In this document: positions 50,381 through 64,000 of the stretch, piece after piece
Position numbering within the stretch: position 1 is the stretch's first letter
How the letters are laid out: each line of letters starts with the position of its first letter
NCBI GenBank assembly: GCA_037833965.1
Contig: AP031351.1
Coordinates: 25,122,501 to 25,186,500, forward strand
Direction: 5' to 3'
DNA: 64,000 nucleotides
DNA from: Marchantia polymorpha subsp. ruderalis
Taxonomy: Eukaryota; Streptophyta; Marchantiopsida; Marchantiales; Marchantiaceae
Notes under the pieces: generated by a model
Database searches by the model: none
Told to the model about the DNA's origin: nothing
The model's input: the letters and a program-made list of their open reading frames with translations, nothing else
Made by a program: the position numbers and the translations under genes

Positions 50381-53014
50381 ATGGTTACTGCCGTGTCGTC
50401 GTTGGTTTGGAGGGACGTCGTGGGGAAGAGGTGGGCGAGATGTGCAGTGTGGCTGGCGGTGACCACTTCTGTGGTTTGGGTAATATGGGAAACCACAATT
50501 TCAAGGCTCGTCTCCCATTCTTCTTCTCAGGGAAGCAGCGAGACAAAACAGTACTTTATGCCTTCTATGTGGGCCTTAATTAGGTTTCTGGTTTTCCAGG
50601 CTTCTCAGCTGCTGTTTTTGGTAGGACAAACCTTCGTCTCAGAACCCGAAGAAGCGAATGCAGCGTCTCTCGCATACTTAGTCGGTAAATTTTTGAAGCT
50701 TGCGTGGAGAGCCGGTGTAGGTCGTACACGAGGGGATGATTTTTTTAGTGACGTCGCCGAATTAAGGCAAAAGCTACGAGCTACTCTTGATCATGCTTCA
50801 TATGTCACAATGTGTGTCCTTTCGGGTGCGATGGCTTTCTCTTCCCTTATGTCGTCCATCCACATGTCTTCTGGAAGGCTGAATCCACTAAACATTGGGG
50901 TCCGCGGAGCTGCATTAGGTCTGTTGTACGCTGGTTGGCAATTTTACCACTCCAATGTCACTCTTCGCTTCCCGATCATCCAGGTACGGACACTATTTTA
51001 ATCAGCTCTCACAGGATATGTATCGGTTTCAAGTGACTGCTATAACGAAATTTGGCACTTATGCATTTGATCCGCTCTCCTTGGAGCAAGTCACGTAGGG
51101 GATTCCCATTTGGATCGCAACACCAGCTTTTTTTGATTCTGATCCACTGTAATTTTACATGATGCAGCGTCGGCTGTTTTTCGCTTTCAAGATGAGAATA
51201 CCCGAAGCTCTAAATTTCAGCCTACACATGGCTTTGATCTTGTTGCCTCTCGGAGAAACTTTTGCCCGAATTGTCCCGGATGCTGCGCCCGTCCCTGCTC
51301 AAAGCACCTCAGACAGACAGGTCGTTTCTTTTTTGTGGCGTCAGTTACTGTTTGCAGCCGTTTCCTTCTGCGTAACATTTAGCTGGGAATCCTGCCATCA
51401 ACTGATCCAGGTATGTCTTTCCTTCGTGAATGTTGTAAAGTATGTTGCGATCACTACAAATACATTTCGACCAGTAAAGGGGCGAGCGGAGTTCTCTTGA
51501 ATGTTGTCTAGTAAAGGTTTTCCAGTTACTCTTTATTGGCCCATCTACACGTTGAAAACTTACAGTACAGAACTCTTCTGTTAGGCACGTAGCTCCTGTA
51601 TGTCTAAAAGAAGTTGCCATTACGTTTTTTGACGTCTTGCGATATTTACCTCGTCATCGGATTAGCCTCGCTGCGACGTAAGTCCGTACACTAATATTAA
51701 TGGCAAACTTGAAGCCAAGGTTATCCTCGGAACCAAGGTCCTTGCGTTTGATGTTTAGTTTAAGTCTAGTAGCTTGCTTGGAGCACGAATGTTGGACTAG
51801 TACCACATCCTGACAGAAACAAAGCAAGCAACAAGCTTTCCTGCTATGTCCTTTAATCTCATCTCACATGATTCTGATGCTATCGACATGACAGGTCATA
51901 CAAACCAAACGACACATCCTTGCTCCTCCTCTAGGCTCAGCTGCCGCCGAAACTGATCCTACCGACCTGCTACTTATGGTTCTGGAGGAATCTGACACAG
52001 GATCCCTGGTCCAGTATCATGCATATCTGGATCTCTGCGTTGTTTCTGAGTCTAATGTGGACACTTGGAGGCGGGCGGCGTTTTTTGAAGAATCAGGGGA
52101 CACCTACAAGAGACTTATCAGCGCATGTCTGAAGAAGTTGGATGGGCTGACTCTAAGACTTGCTCAAGGCTTGGAAGTTGGCGAGTCTGAAAAGGGTGCA
52201 GATCTTCTCAAGCAGCAGATGCAGTCTTCTCCCGGAGACAACAGACACTACGCTTTTCAGCTGGGGAATGTGAAGGCTTACTTTCAGGACTCTCAGGTCT
52301 CCTCCGTTGCCTCTCGTGTGATGGATGTCTCTTATGAGCACGGCTTCAGGAACAACTTTCATCAGCGTCAAGTTGCTTTGTATACCCCACGATGTCTTGG
52401 AAACCACGCTTGTACATCAACAGAGTTGAAATCCAGGGAAATTGTGAATTTAGCTGTTCTTTTCAGTCAGTAGCAGGCTGTCGCGTTTTGTCTTGCTGAA
52501 GCCTTTTTCGGTTATTTGTGAGCAGGTCTGTTCGTGGTGTGCTAGGACGGTCGCATCCTTAACAGCGAGCTCTCGATACGAGGACAGGTATGGTGTGGCA
52601 CAGTTGCACGGCTGTAACACCGCGGTTGTTTCTTCTCTGTTATCCTGCTTGCTCGTGATCGAAGTGTACTTGGGAAGGAGAAGTACTGCCAGAGGCGCAA
52701 TATTTGTACCAAACAGTATCAAGTGGACGGTCCCCTCGAGAGGGACATTTATGGAAGTGGGGAAAAAGCAGGGCTACCCCTTTGGCAAACGGACGGTTAT
52801 GCACAAAAAAGCTTATGCTATGGCCGATGTTCTCCGGACGTCTCTTTACCAAATTGTTTCCGTTTTTGGTGACGAAATGGTACTGGTAGGGCCTTCTGGG
52901 AAAGGGAATACAATCGCGGAAAGAGATTGGCTCAACCGTAAGAAGCCTTTATACGGCACTCATGAGATGCATCTGCAAAAGTTGAGTATGTTCTTAGAGT
53001 ATCGGATTGGGTAG
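50381..53014 (+). CDS. NDC1: NDC1 transmembrane nucleoporin
   Basis: Four exons are proposed: 50381-50983, 51168-51410, 51895-52296 and 52526-53014, giving 578 residues. The ATG at 50381 (MVTAVSSLVWRDV) is the first in the frame. Six hydrophobic segments fit NDC1: CAVWLAVTTSVVWVIW, WALIRFLVFQASQLLFLVG, VTMCVLSGAMAFSSL, GAALGLLYAGWQFY, SLHMALILLPLGETF and LLFAAVSFCVTFSW. The soluble C-terminal half has VCSWCARTVASLTASSRYED, GVAQLHGCNTAVVSSLLSCL and HKKAYAMADVLRTSLYQIV, typical of plant NDC1. NDC1 anchors the nuclear pore complex in the pore membrane. The donor of exon 3 is uncertain: CAG at 52294-52296 followed by gtctcc gives an in-phase joint, and another in-phase gt lies slightly downstream. 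All other joints are phase 0. Confidence 0.88.
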
Positions 53015-54699
53015 GTCCTTGGGCATGTGTGCCAATCAACACGAGTTTCAGCAAGTTTTGTAGTCTGAGTGATATCCAATTACCCGCGCGCTAAGATCCA
53101 CCAATTACGCATCGCAACATTTAAGTGTGTCAGGAAAGTTCCACCTTCTGGCTCATTGACGTAACCTGCGTTCTCTATAGTAAGAAGAAACTGCTTGATT
53201 GAACATACTTAGCAGTGTGCATGCATTAAATGCACAATATAGGTGCAGTCATTGTCGAACATCTCAGCAGTTTTGCAGGGCTTACAGCAGCAGTAGATTC
53301 GCTCCTGATATCACTTGACTGGTCGAGGTAGATGTCTAAGCACCCGGAGATGACCTTGTACCATCAGTAGTATGTCCAGATGTAGAGTAGCGAGTCCCCC
53401 CTCAGGGATGCGTGTAGGAGTCGTAACCTGTGAATATTTTTTCTCGGGAGCCTGTCTGTCGGAAAATTGGGCAGGCTCAAAAGGCCCAGTGATCATTGTT
53501 GGGGCCTTGATTCAGCTGGTCAATCAATTTTGCAGCTTAATGGTTGTACGGTTCGAGACCCACGCCACTTGTGGGGACCTTGGACATTCAATCCCAGTCC
53601 TACACTTTTCATATTCTCTTATCTCTGTGTTTCTGCGGAGATAGCGACTAAGCGATGTTTTGAAAATGTTATCGGCTTAACTCGTTTAATTGTATGTGAT
53701 TCACCTACATTGGATGCGTGTCGCCTCGTATGCCCGTCTCTAAGTGTCGTTTGTCTGGTGTCAGAAATAGGTAGTCCTTTTGTAGCTTTTAAGAATTTTA
53801 CTGTTTACTGTGTGTATTTTAGATAGGGAGATGGGTTTGAAGGATGTGGTTTCCTATGTGATTGTTTCACTTACAGATACCTCTCGGAATAGTACAAAAG
53901 AGTTCAAAAGAAATGAATGGAGAAGGAATACACAATTTCCCCCGCTCTGAGACCTCCACGAAGTCTCAGGACTGCTGAGTTTAATACAGCTGACTCACCT
54001 GAGACAGTTATTTTCGTACGCCTTACCTTGAGTGGCCGTTCGCAGAAGTTTCTATTGAAGCTGGTGTGCGTAAAGCTGATGGCAAAAGATATATGGTTAT
54101 GGATGAAGTCGTCAGATTTGTTGAACGTAAATTTCTTGCAAGATGTGCGAGGGACGCGAAAATCATATCTTTGAGTTGAAACAGAGCTCGTTCAGCGGAT
54201 TGTTGGCTCGCACGAAGGAATGTTCGGGCAAGCACACAACCGCTAATATCTTTACTTCAATATATATACATCATTCGAACCAAATGATCCGAATGATGAA
54301 CATTGTCAAGCTAATGTCTGTATACTGTCAAATATTCCACTCACTCCTGTCCATCAAAACGTCCTCGCACGTACAGAATTCTAAATGATCGGCCGCCTTC
54401 GGACGATCGAATATGCGGCAGTCATCAATAACCTTCCAGTTCCGAAATGATCCCACTACCAAACTGCTGCTGCGAAGAACGTTTTTCTGAAGAATCTGCT
54501 GCGAAAAATGTCTCTCAGCGTCTTCATATGTTTTTGCAAATGGACGGGACATATTTTTCCCATCGCATCTGCCTCATGCTCATCCTCATGTTCCTGTCGA
54601 CGTGAGTGGCCTGCATTGAAAGGGCGATGCAGAGGAGCCATTGCAATTCTTTCAGCACAATTTCCTTCGGTGACCTCGTGGAGGTAAATGTAATGAGGT
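53015..54699. other. Convergent spacer between NDC1 and the cyclin-like gene
   Basis: This should include both 3' UTRs. It also contains one coding-like stretch on the plus strand (54008-54172) and, on the minus strand, sequence that may continue the cyclin-like protein in a shifted frame down to about 54524. Confidence 0.5.
54008..54172 (+). CDS. Possible unassigned terminal exon
   Basis: After an acag acceptor the plus strand reads about 54 codons to a TGA, with a balanced composition: YFRTPYLEWPFAEVSIEAG, RKADGKRYMVMDEVVRFVER and a basic end. The sequence looks more like protein than the surrounding frames, but I do not recognise a family and I found no upstream exon that clearly joins it. 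It could be a small gene, a pseudo-exon or chance. Confidence 0.22.
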
Positions 54700-55991
54700 T
54701 TAGGGGCGCACTAATTTCCAATGAAGGGCATCGAGGAGGGGGAGCTCGGAGACCAGGAGCAGCCTGGCAGGGACACCTGTAGCCGCTGCCAGTTGAGAGG
54801 CTTTGGGAACTTTGGCGCTGATATCAAATACTTTCACCACCACCCACAGTGATACAGCCAGCAGAAGCGTCACATTCAAGCCGCGCAATGAATACAAAGA
54901 GGAGTGCCCGAGAGTTCGCACACGCCTCTTATAAACGTGGAAGGCTATGTCACAGCTCGACGCATTGTCCAGTTTTAAAGAAGTATGCCAATTCCGCAAA
55001 GTCTGCTGCAGTTCATATGTTGTGACAAACACAGACTGGCGCCTCTTTAAGGACGACAGCTTGTCCAGCAGGAGAGTGTATCGTAATTCTAAAGCCCTCC
55101 ACTTCTGCATCTTTCTTGCGTCCATTTTTGAGCTCTGGAAACACGAACATCTTTCACAGGTCAATTTAGTCCAATCTTCATGTTCATCGTTACCTGCTAA
55201 GAGTCCTGGGGCCAATGGATGCTCACGTTCCTCAGACCTCTCTCTGGGTCTGCTTCTGTCATTGCTATGATCAGGAGAACGGAGGTAAGGCTGAGCCATT
55301 CTTCTACCCTTGAAATCTTCCAACCTTCCATTCCGCGAAGGCTGGACGGGTGGTAATAAAATTTCAACCACCCCAGGATTAAAAACTTCGGGTCTGGTTG
55401 AGCTTCCGAGCTTACGTTTGTATCGTGAACAAGAACATTCGACTGATATTTCCGTCTGCGGTTCTCGCTCAAGGTGCTGAAGAGGCTGAGTATTGGAATT
55501 CAAATTTCGAAGAAGATCTGCTATTGAAGCCTCTTCCTCAGGAAGAGGCTTATAACGAGCTCCAAGTCGCTCATATACAGATTTAAAAACGTGAGCATCT
55601 TCTTTTATTGCCGAAGGCGATAAGATTTGCGGCCCAGGTTCTGCAAAAACAGTCTGTCACAGTGCAGAGTAATTGTCATTTGAGTATTCTTGCCTCGAAA
55701 AGACGCCTCGACGTAAAATGGAAACTGAGAAGTATGCAAGTTCACCAGGGGTATGAGAGGATACATCACTGACCGGCTCTAGTTCTGCTACTCTGGGTTC
55801 GAGAACGTCTGGAGTAGGTGGGATTGGATCACCTTCCTCGTTCGATGAGGAAATCAGACCTCGTCCATCTGCAGTCAAGCCTGCTACCGTATCTGCTCAT
55901 CAGTTTCGAGTCCGGGGGAGACATCAGAGAAAGAAAGGGCACGAAAGGAAAAGGAATACCGAGAGAATCCCGCACCTGATAAAGCCGCCAT
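54700..55991 (-). CDS. Cyclin-J18-like protein, frame apparently lost in the cyclin box
   Basis: Three exons in transcript order: 55991-55976, 55868-55746 and 55640-54700. The first has only 16 bases (MAALS) and joins DGRGLISSSNEEGD in phase. The product would be 359 residues if it stops at 54700. Residues 1 to about 225 are acidic and disordered. The rest resembles the first cyclin fold: LDNASSCDIAFHVYKRRV, then LNVTLLLAVSLWVVVKVFD and LLLVSELPLLDALHWKL, comparable with plant cyclin J18. The chain then stops after three residues (VRP). In the next frame the same DNA reads ISAPLNLITF, which fits the residues expected after the W in J18-type cyclins, so a one-base loss near 54722 is likely. 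Cyclin J18 has no well-defined function. An intron starting at the gt after HWKL is the alternative. Confidence 0.6.
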
Positions 55992-57893
55992 GACTTTTGT
56001 TCCAGTCTATCGGCCCCGGAAGAAGTGTCGAGAATGCAGAGCTCGGACCAGAACCAGGCAAACGTCGAACAATCTGCCAATCCCGTCCAGAAACTGCGCT
56101 CTCGAGCCACGCAAGTTATGTGATTATAAAACGAGATCGTCACCGAATGTCACGCGAAAGTAACACCCCAAACGAAAGACGGAAAGATGAACCGGATCCC
56201 AAACCTTCCCCGTGGAGCAAAGAGGACAGACAGCCTTTCGACGTGACTGCACAACTCCCACCAGGCCCTCGAACTTCTGGAAGCAAGAGAGCAGGAAGTT
56301 CGATGATGATCTGTTCCTTGTAAATCACAAGATGGAAGCGATCGAGCACACGACAATGCCTCGAAGAGTGCGAGCCACGAACGAGTTTCCCAGTGCAATG
56401 CACCGATTGCCGTCCCACGAGAGCACCAGTCTGCCCCGAGCTGAGCTCGATCTTTAGTAGTCAGAACTGGATTCTGAATGCGCCTGCGGCCTCGACCGCG
56501 CGCCATCATATGCCCGCACGCCCGCGGACGTTGCCCTGCCGCTTTTCGAACTCGGCCCGCTCCCCCGTTCGAACTCCAACGTTCGGGGCGCGGCTTAAGC
56601 CATCGGACTTGGGACGGCTCCCTCCGTTCTTGAAATCGTGTCTGCGCCTCGGTGGACACGCTCTCCCGTGCCATCGGTGGCACGAGAACTCTTCTCGACT
56701 GCCTTCGGAGTTTCGTGCTTCAGTCCTCGGCAACCTTTTTGCAGTCGCGTGCTCGTGCTCGTGCTCGTGCTCGTGCTGGCCTCGCGCTCCGGTGGCTCGC
56801 GAGATTATTGGCGACAGGGTGTTTCACCAGTTCGCAGATTTGTAGTGTTCTTTTGTTTCACGCTGTCGTTGACGGCGCTTGTGTGCGCGTGTGCTCCGCA
56901 CAATCATTCCTCGCCTCTCCTGATTTCACCTATTTGTCTGCCTGATCAATGTTATCGGCGACTGTTTTCTCTCCTTTCACGATTTGGTCACTTCCGAGTC
57001 ATATCTGTATTGATCGCTCTGATTCCTTTCCGCATTGAGAGAATTTCTCGTAGTGTTTTATCTCAGGTTTTTTTCAAAATGCATTGTTACAGTTATTGTT
57101 CCACTATCTTCCTTCTCTCAATTCTCCCATGTTGCTAACTCTTTGGCGGTTTGGTACAATCGAAGAAAGCAGATGGGTCATTTTTCACTTCACAAAGTAT
57201 GGTGTTGAGAGGGAATTAGTTTTTTTTCCTTTTAATTTTTTCTATATATTTTTCTCTAAATTTTTCATATTTTTGTAGATCTTTTTCACTACTGAAATTA
57301 GCCATACTCTTCGATAAACTTTGAATATTTTCCACTGACTCTTTGAAGGGGGTGATGTTTTACCCAGGATTCGCTCAAGTGATGGTGATAGTATTAACGA
57401 ATGCGTTGTGATTATAATACAATGTGATGCAGGCCGGCAGTTCCTCCCGAGTACTCAACATCATTTGCTCATATGCTGATAATCGGTTACATACAGTACG
57501 AAATATTTCCAAAATATCCAAAACATACAGATAGAGCTGGACTGGCAAACAAATATTGGAAATGATAAAATACACCGCATTTATAAGTCACATTCATGAG
57601 GCGGATACACGTGGTGAAAGGAATTAAGTTTTTTCGTCGAGTAATAGAGAGGCCGTAGCATAAAAGATCTTACTTTTACAAAGCTGCATCAAATCTCGTG
57701 GCTCAGGCACGCATAGTGCCTCGGCCACTCGATCATCCAGTTCACGTCAAAACGCATGATCGCCAAGAGGCTTCAGACACTACCATGACCATCCTTTTTG
57801 ACTGTAACAAATCTCTAGAATTTCGTGCTTCTTCTCAAGGCTGTACAAGGCACATGGCTCAAAAATTGAACCACAAGCACCTCAGTGCTATCT
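55992..57893. other. Region between the cyclin-like gene and psaE
   Basis: Both flanking genes are on the minus strand, so this holds the psaE 3' UTR and the cyclin-like promoter. The GC-rich part at 56450-56850 contains a CGTGCT hexanucleotide run. No gene is recognised; open frames overlap on both strands. Confidence 0.5.
56747..56778 (+). repeat. CGTGCT hexanucleotide repeat
   Basis: About five tandem copies of the hexamer CGTGCT. In one frame it reads as an alternating Leu/Val run (VLVLVLVL), which explains the spurious long open frame at 56638-57138. Confidence 0.85.
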
Positions 57894-59400
<1,507 letters not shown>

Positions 59401-59891
59401 CTTTCTGCTGCAAGATAGATTATTCGGTTATTTGAGTCTTTTGTTTATCAGAATCTTTTTGAGTTTTGTTTTGAGTATTGACACATGGTGAAAAATGTCT
59501 TCAAATTCCAGAATTTCAGAATCTTTTTCCCAAAAATAATTTCTGATGAAGAGAAAACATAGTGGTTCATTTCTATATTATTATCTTTTACTATGTAAGT
59601 ATATGGTTTTTCGTTTGATTTTTATGACATTTATTGCAATACAAAGATAGACAATGAAGATAAAGTAATGCTAGTTTCAGATACCAAAGCCATCGCTTCG
59701 CACAAGATGGTATGTGAGTCTTCTCTTTGTATATGGTATATGGGGAAAAAATTGAGGTTGACTGAAGAGGATTAATTAATATTAGATCAAATAACTGTTT
59801 GTGGTGGATTCCATGCATGAGGTTGTGTGACAATATTGTTGGCCACTTGAGTAATCTTGGACATCCGTATGATTTGCTTGGTACTACAAAT

Positions 59892-59940
59892 GGATTCCGA
59901 AGGCCGAAGGGCTCTCCCCGGGGAGACCGGGGCCCCCTTT
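59892..59940. other. GC-rich island with two palindromes inside AT-rich DNA
   Basis: About 50 bases of mostly G and C stand alone in AT-rich sequence. They include the 12-base palindrome CTCCCCGGGGAG at 59914-59925 and GGGGCCCC at 59929-59936. It may mark the end of a transposable element or a small insertion. Confidence 0.6.
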
Positions 59941-62900
59941 GAGAAAAAACTTTTACATATGTATTTACTTACTATACTTAAAACTTAGAACAGGACTGGA
60001 TCTTTATTGAAATTAATACTATTAATAAATATTTTATATTCAACATATTTTATAAACAACATTGCTTTTAATATAAGAGAATAATAAATTGATGATATTT
60101 AGTTTGTCATAACTAAAATTGTGAAGATTGAAATAGAAGATATCAAATCTATTCATAGTGGATAATTTACGGATGACACATTAACAATCAATGTGATTGT
60201 TAAATGATGATTTGTGCTTAATATGAAGCAACACTTTCATAAACATGTATCCATGCTAATATCAGTCACATCATCAATACACCTTGATCTTTTTTGAAAA
60301 TCTATCAGTCCGTTTATGTGACAAAATTTATGAAAAAACTAAGCTGCCTATTGCTTTATCCATATTATATAGTTTTATTATAACGAATAATACAGATTGT
60401 GAGTGTTCCTAGTTATTTGGCATGCATATGACTGCTTTTCTACCAAAATTGCTTTTGTAGTCTTACAAATCAAGATGTTAAAATGTAAAATCTGGAATTT
60501 GAAGACATTTTTCACCATGTGCAATCTTGTAGTTATATATCTCTACATGATATATATGACCTCCAGTCAATGCTTATGTATGTTAAATTTGCTCTTTTGC
60601 TTCAAAAAATATGTCTCACATAATTTACATCATGCATTTGAAATGACACATAAGTTTTCATATTTAAAATTTTATGTACTAAATAAATCAAAACTTTTTT
60701 ATATGCTTTGATCATGCAACATTTTTAGCAAGCCTTACATTATCTTCTAAAATTCAAATTTTTGTGCAATGCTTATATTTGTATGCATGCTGACTTATAA
60801 AAAATGTATAAAGGTGTAAAGCAAATGTACATATCTACAAATAATACGTAATAACTTAGACTTTTGCTTGATTGTACATAAATTTAGTTCACTTGCATAA
60901 CTGGGTTTTTGAACGATGATGAGAGTTTGTACTGATTGGATTCATGATTCCACAAGTTTATTGGATGTGTGATTAATTGATGACACATTTTAAACTGAAT
61001 GACAATATTCATTAATGCAAATGCCGATGTTTGATACAAAGTTATACTTGTTAAAAAAATCAAACTGTATTGAAGTTAAACATAAACAAATCATACACTT
61101 AGAGTTTAAAAAAAAAGAAATCTATCATTTTTTTAATATGAAATAAATGTAACTATAGCTTAGGCAATACATTTGTTAAATTTAATAACATTCTAATCAC
61201 ATGTTGATATGATTGTAACTTCTAATAAATTCATACTTTAATGCATATAAGCTACTTATGCTATTGGTTATCATTGAATAAAAATTTAAAATAACAATTA
61301 CAATCATTTTTTATAGAATTAATGTATATATACACATATAATTTATTTAAACATATAAATTTTTAACATAATTGAAGGTAGTATATTTCAATGTATTTTG
61401 AATTCTAAAAGCTTATAAATGTATACAAGAATTATATTGAATGTCATATTTCAATTATTATATATAATCGAAAATTTGTGAAATTGCATTCAAAACTTTA
61501 TTGAATGAATATTTTTGTAAATAATAATATGGGTATATTATTTCTTCAAAAAAATGATAAAACATATTTTTTGTCTTTGATATCAAAGTTGAAATATATA
61601 CGATTTTTTTTTCATTTGTACACTTATATGTTTGCTAAAATTTTAATGTAAGAACAAATTTTAATTAATTGATTGCATAAATTTAAAAATAAAATATGAT
61701 TGATTATATACTTAATATTCAAAAAATAAAATAATAATGTTTGAAATAATATAAAAAATAATTGTGATTAGCATTTTTTGGAAATTTTTTTATTCTTATC
61801 TGGAAGATTTATTGTTCATACCAAAGCTTCACTGTTATCATACTATGTAAAATCACAAATGAAAATTGATACAAAGATAATTATTTTTTATGAATTATAA
61901 AAAAATAATTTACAATGATTACAACAAATTGTTAGTATTAGGTATTTTAAAAATATATTTATATATTAAAAAAACTATTTTTATTACACACATCTTGAAT
62001 AAACTTTGTAAGCCTAATCTCAATAGCATAGGTTAGTTAGTCATCAAAATATTTAATAGATGCTATTGAAGATCTAAGTTACATAAACTTGGTAAAGATT
62101 ATCAATAAAATAGTTGCCTTTGTAACTGTAGCTTCATCAAGTTTAATTGTGTAATTTATATTTGTTTTATATTATTTATAAATAAATTAAAACTAAATAT
62201 AAAATATTGTAAGCTTTGTCATAATTAAATTTAATCAGTTATGAATAAGTTTAAATATTAATTTTATATTAGAAAAATATTATTTACAGCTTTTTAAAAC
62301 ATGAAAATCATTTGTATTTGCATTCATTATCAAAATTTAGTTTTCCAATTGATTTTTTGTTAAACATCATGTCCATTTTGATTAGATAATTTAAATAGAG
62401 TAATTTCATTAATTAGATTAAAATGTAAATTTGATTTAGTGTTAAGTTGTTTTTATAGAATAGTTAAACTTTCAATTACATGGCGCCAACTCAAGTACAA
62501 ACAATGAAGCTTTTAGATCATCTAAATAGTTCAATAACATGTTGTCATGTATTTTTCAGCATGCAAATTAGTGATTTTGGCTAAAATTGATTTGTATGAA
62601 AGTAAGTTGTATACTTTATGTTTAACCATGAATGAAAAGTTTAAAATAATTAGTCGATTATACATAAATATGCATGTGGTTTTTTCATATTTGAAAATTA
62701 TGAAAAATAACAAAAAATACATCTAAGATAAATTTAAATCATAGTAATTTGAAAGTCACAAGTCAGGCTAAGCAATTTTATGAATAATAATAATTGATGT
62801 AGTTGGCAATATTCAAGATATCACATCAAATGATAAAACAAAATCAAATAAATTAATTGTAATATTATCAAATCAATTAATATAGCATACATATATTGAA

Positions 62901-63359
62901 ATTATGATATCAAATCAATGACAAAGTATTGATTTGGAAAAAATAAAGTCTTGAGTAAAATATTAAAATCAAGCGGATTTTGAATTGATAATGAATATAT
63001 TTATTTATAATTGGTTTGATCATTAGCCAGACTGATGATGATTTCAAGTGAAAACACATTTGATTCATAATAGACGGATTATATGTTTTTTGTCATGTAA
63101 GCAATCTGTGTGGTTGGTAGGTAAAAGTTATATGTATTTGTTGACAATAATATATAAAAAATTTATATGCTAAAAAGATTAACTGTGTTAATTAAATATT
63201 ATGAATTAACATCATATGTGTATATGGGATATATACGCCATGTCATATATACACTAAGAATATAATGAACAATAAAGGTGAAATATTATTTTTTTTGCAC
63301 ATGTACATAATATATATGTAAGTAAGTGTAAAATTATTATTAGTATTTTTAATCTTAGA

Positions 63360-63670
63360 AGTTTTAGTTTCATTTAAAAATGAATTTTTGTTTTAATCTC
63401 TACTGTTATAATGATACAAAAGCTACTTTGTTTTAGAAGGAGAAACAAAGTAGATTTAAACAAGAATTCATTTGTAAATTTTTGTTAAAAAAAAAACCAA
63501 ATTAGATTTAAACAAGAATTCATTTGTAAAATTTTGTTTTGATCTATACTGTTCTAATTATACAAAATCTATTTTGTTTTAAAAAGAAAAAAAAGTAGAT
63601 TAAAACAAGAATTCATTTATAAATTTTTGTTATAATCTCTATTGTTATAATGATACAAAAACTACCTTAA
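63360..63670. repeat. Tandem and inverted (foldback) repeats
   Basis: The phrase aacaagaattcattt occurs at about 63459, 63512 and 63606, and a phrase like tctctactgttataatga at about 63399, 63541 and 63634. The segment 63423-63454 begins CTACTTTGTTT and ends AAACAAAGTAG, an exact inverted repeat. A wider inverted pair (gaatttttgttttaatc against taaacaagaattc) surrounds it. This looks like overlapping or nested foldback elements. Confidence 0.7.
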
Positions 63671-64000
63671 AAAAATGTATATTTCACAAATGGTTCAAAA
63701 TCATATATGAAATTGCAAAAACGTGATATAACACTAGTGTTTAGAGAAAATTGATCGCGTGACTTGAGTGATGAAGTCACATATGCAATTGATATTTGTG
63801 ATTGTTTATTACAATGAAATATAAGATTTTATAATTTATGAACTCTACAAATTTTTTGATAGATTTAAATCGTAAATCAAAAGTTATGATTTAATTCAAC
63901 ATATATATAATATTTGACACAATAAACCAATAAATGAAATGTGGAGAACTTTGTTTTCATAACTTTTTATAGTATGATTATTTATACATTTTTTGATTAT

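Larger units (their letters stand above)
59401..64000. other. AT-rich gene-free block at the right end
   Basis: Very AT-rich with no recognised coding sequence. It contains a short GC-rich island at 59892-59940 and a group of foldback repeats at 63360-63670, described separately. Confidence 0.75.

Noticed and set aside
18431-53014. NUP133 and NDC1 as a functional nuclear-pore gene cluster
   Set aside because: They are about 27 kb apart with unrelated genes between them, and plant nucleoporin genes are not known to cluster; chance is the simpler reading.
53549-53560. GGTTCGAGACC, which resembles a tRNA B box (T-arm)
   Set aside because: The flanking bases do not form a five-pair T stem, and no matching acceptor or anticodon stem could be drawn.
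56638-57138. 166-residue frame with hydrophobic Leu/Val run
   Set aside because: The hydrophobic run comes from the CGTGCT repeat and nothing else in it looks like a protein family.

Overview
This window is nuclear DNA of a land plant. It contains split genes with GT-AG introns, a nuclear psaE with a transit peptide, a chloroplast-targeted PII protein, a SIS3-type RING protein and a plant-type NUP133. A non-seed plant (moss or liverwort) seems most likely from the overall style: gene-rich islands of moderate to high GC, very AT-rich gene-free blocks between them, and a Ty3/gypsy relic. That placement is inference and not proven.

Layout. 1-2409 (+): 3' part of a RING-CH (MARCH-like) membrane E3 ligase gene whose 5' end lies outside the window. 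4420-7036 (+): GLB1 (PII), eight exons. 7640-11950: AT-rich, no gene. 12913-14083 (+): conserved Cys-rich plant protein of unknown function, four exons. 16333-16881 (-): PRELI/MSF1-domain protein without introns. 18431-23828 (+): NUP133, eight exons. 24672-25358 (+): intronless, GC-rich gene with 2H-phosphoesterase-like His motifs. 26522-29465 (-): PRP4, the U4/U6 snRNP WD40 protein, five exons. 29760-40740: AT-rich block holding a decayed Ty3/gypsy pol region, with a 538-bp hAT-like MITE inserted into it. 40741-43650: purine-rich and simple-sequence region. 43651-48125 (+): SIS3-like membrane RING-H2 ligase, ten exons. 50381-53014 (+): NDC1 transmembrane nucleoporin, four exons. 54700-55991 (-): cyclin-J18-like gene that seems to lose frame inside the cyclin box. 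57894-58610 (-): psaE, three exons. 59400-64000: AT-rich with foldback repeats.

Exon borders were worked out by hand from splice-site phase and protein family continuity. For GLB1, NUP133, PRP4, SIS3, psaE and the Cys-rich gene every exon phase joins without a break, so I consider those models sound. One NDC1 donor is uncertain. The genes are ordinary housekeeping or signalling genes and do not form a pathway; the two nuclear-pore genes are about 27 kb apart and their proximity is probably chance. The most unusual items are the 2H-like intronless gene, the cyclin frame loss, the intronless PRELI copy, the nested MITE with its intact target duplication, and a 30-bp perfect palindrome between the divergent PRELI and NUP133 genes.
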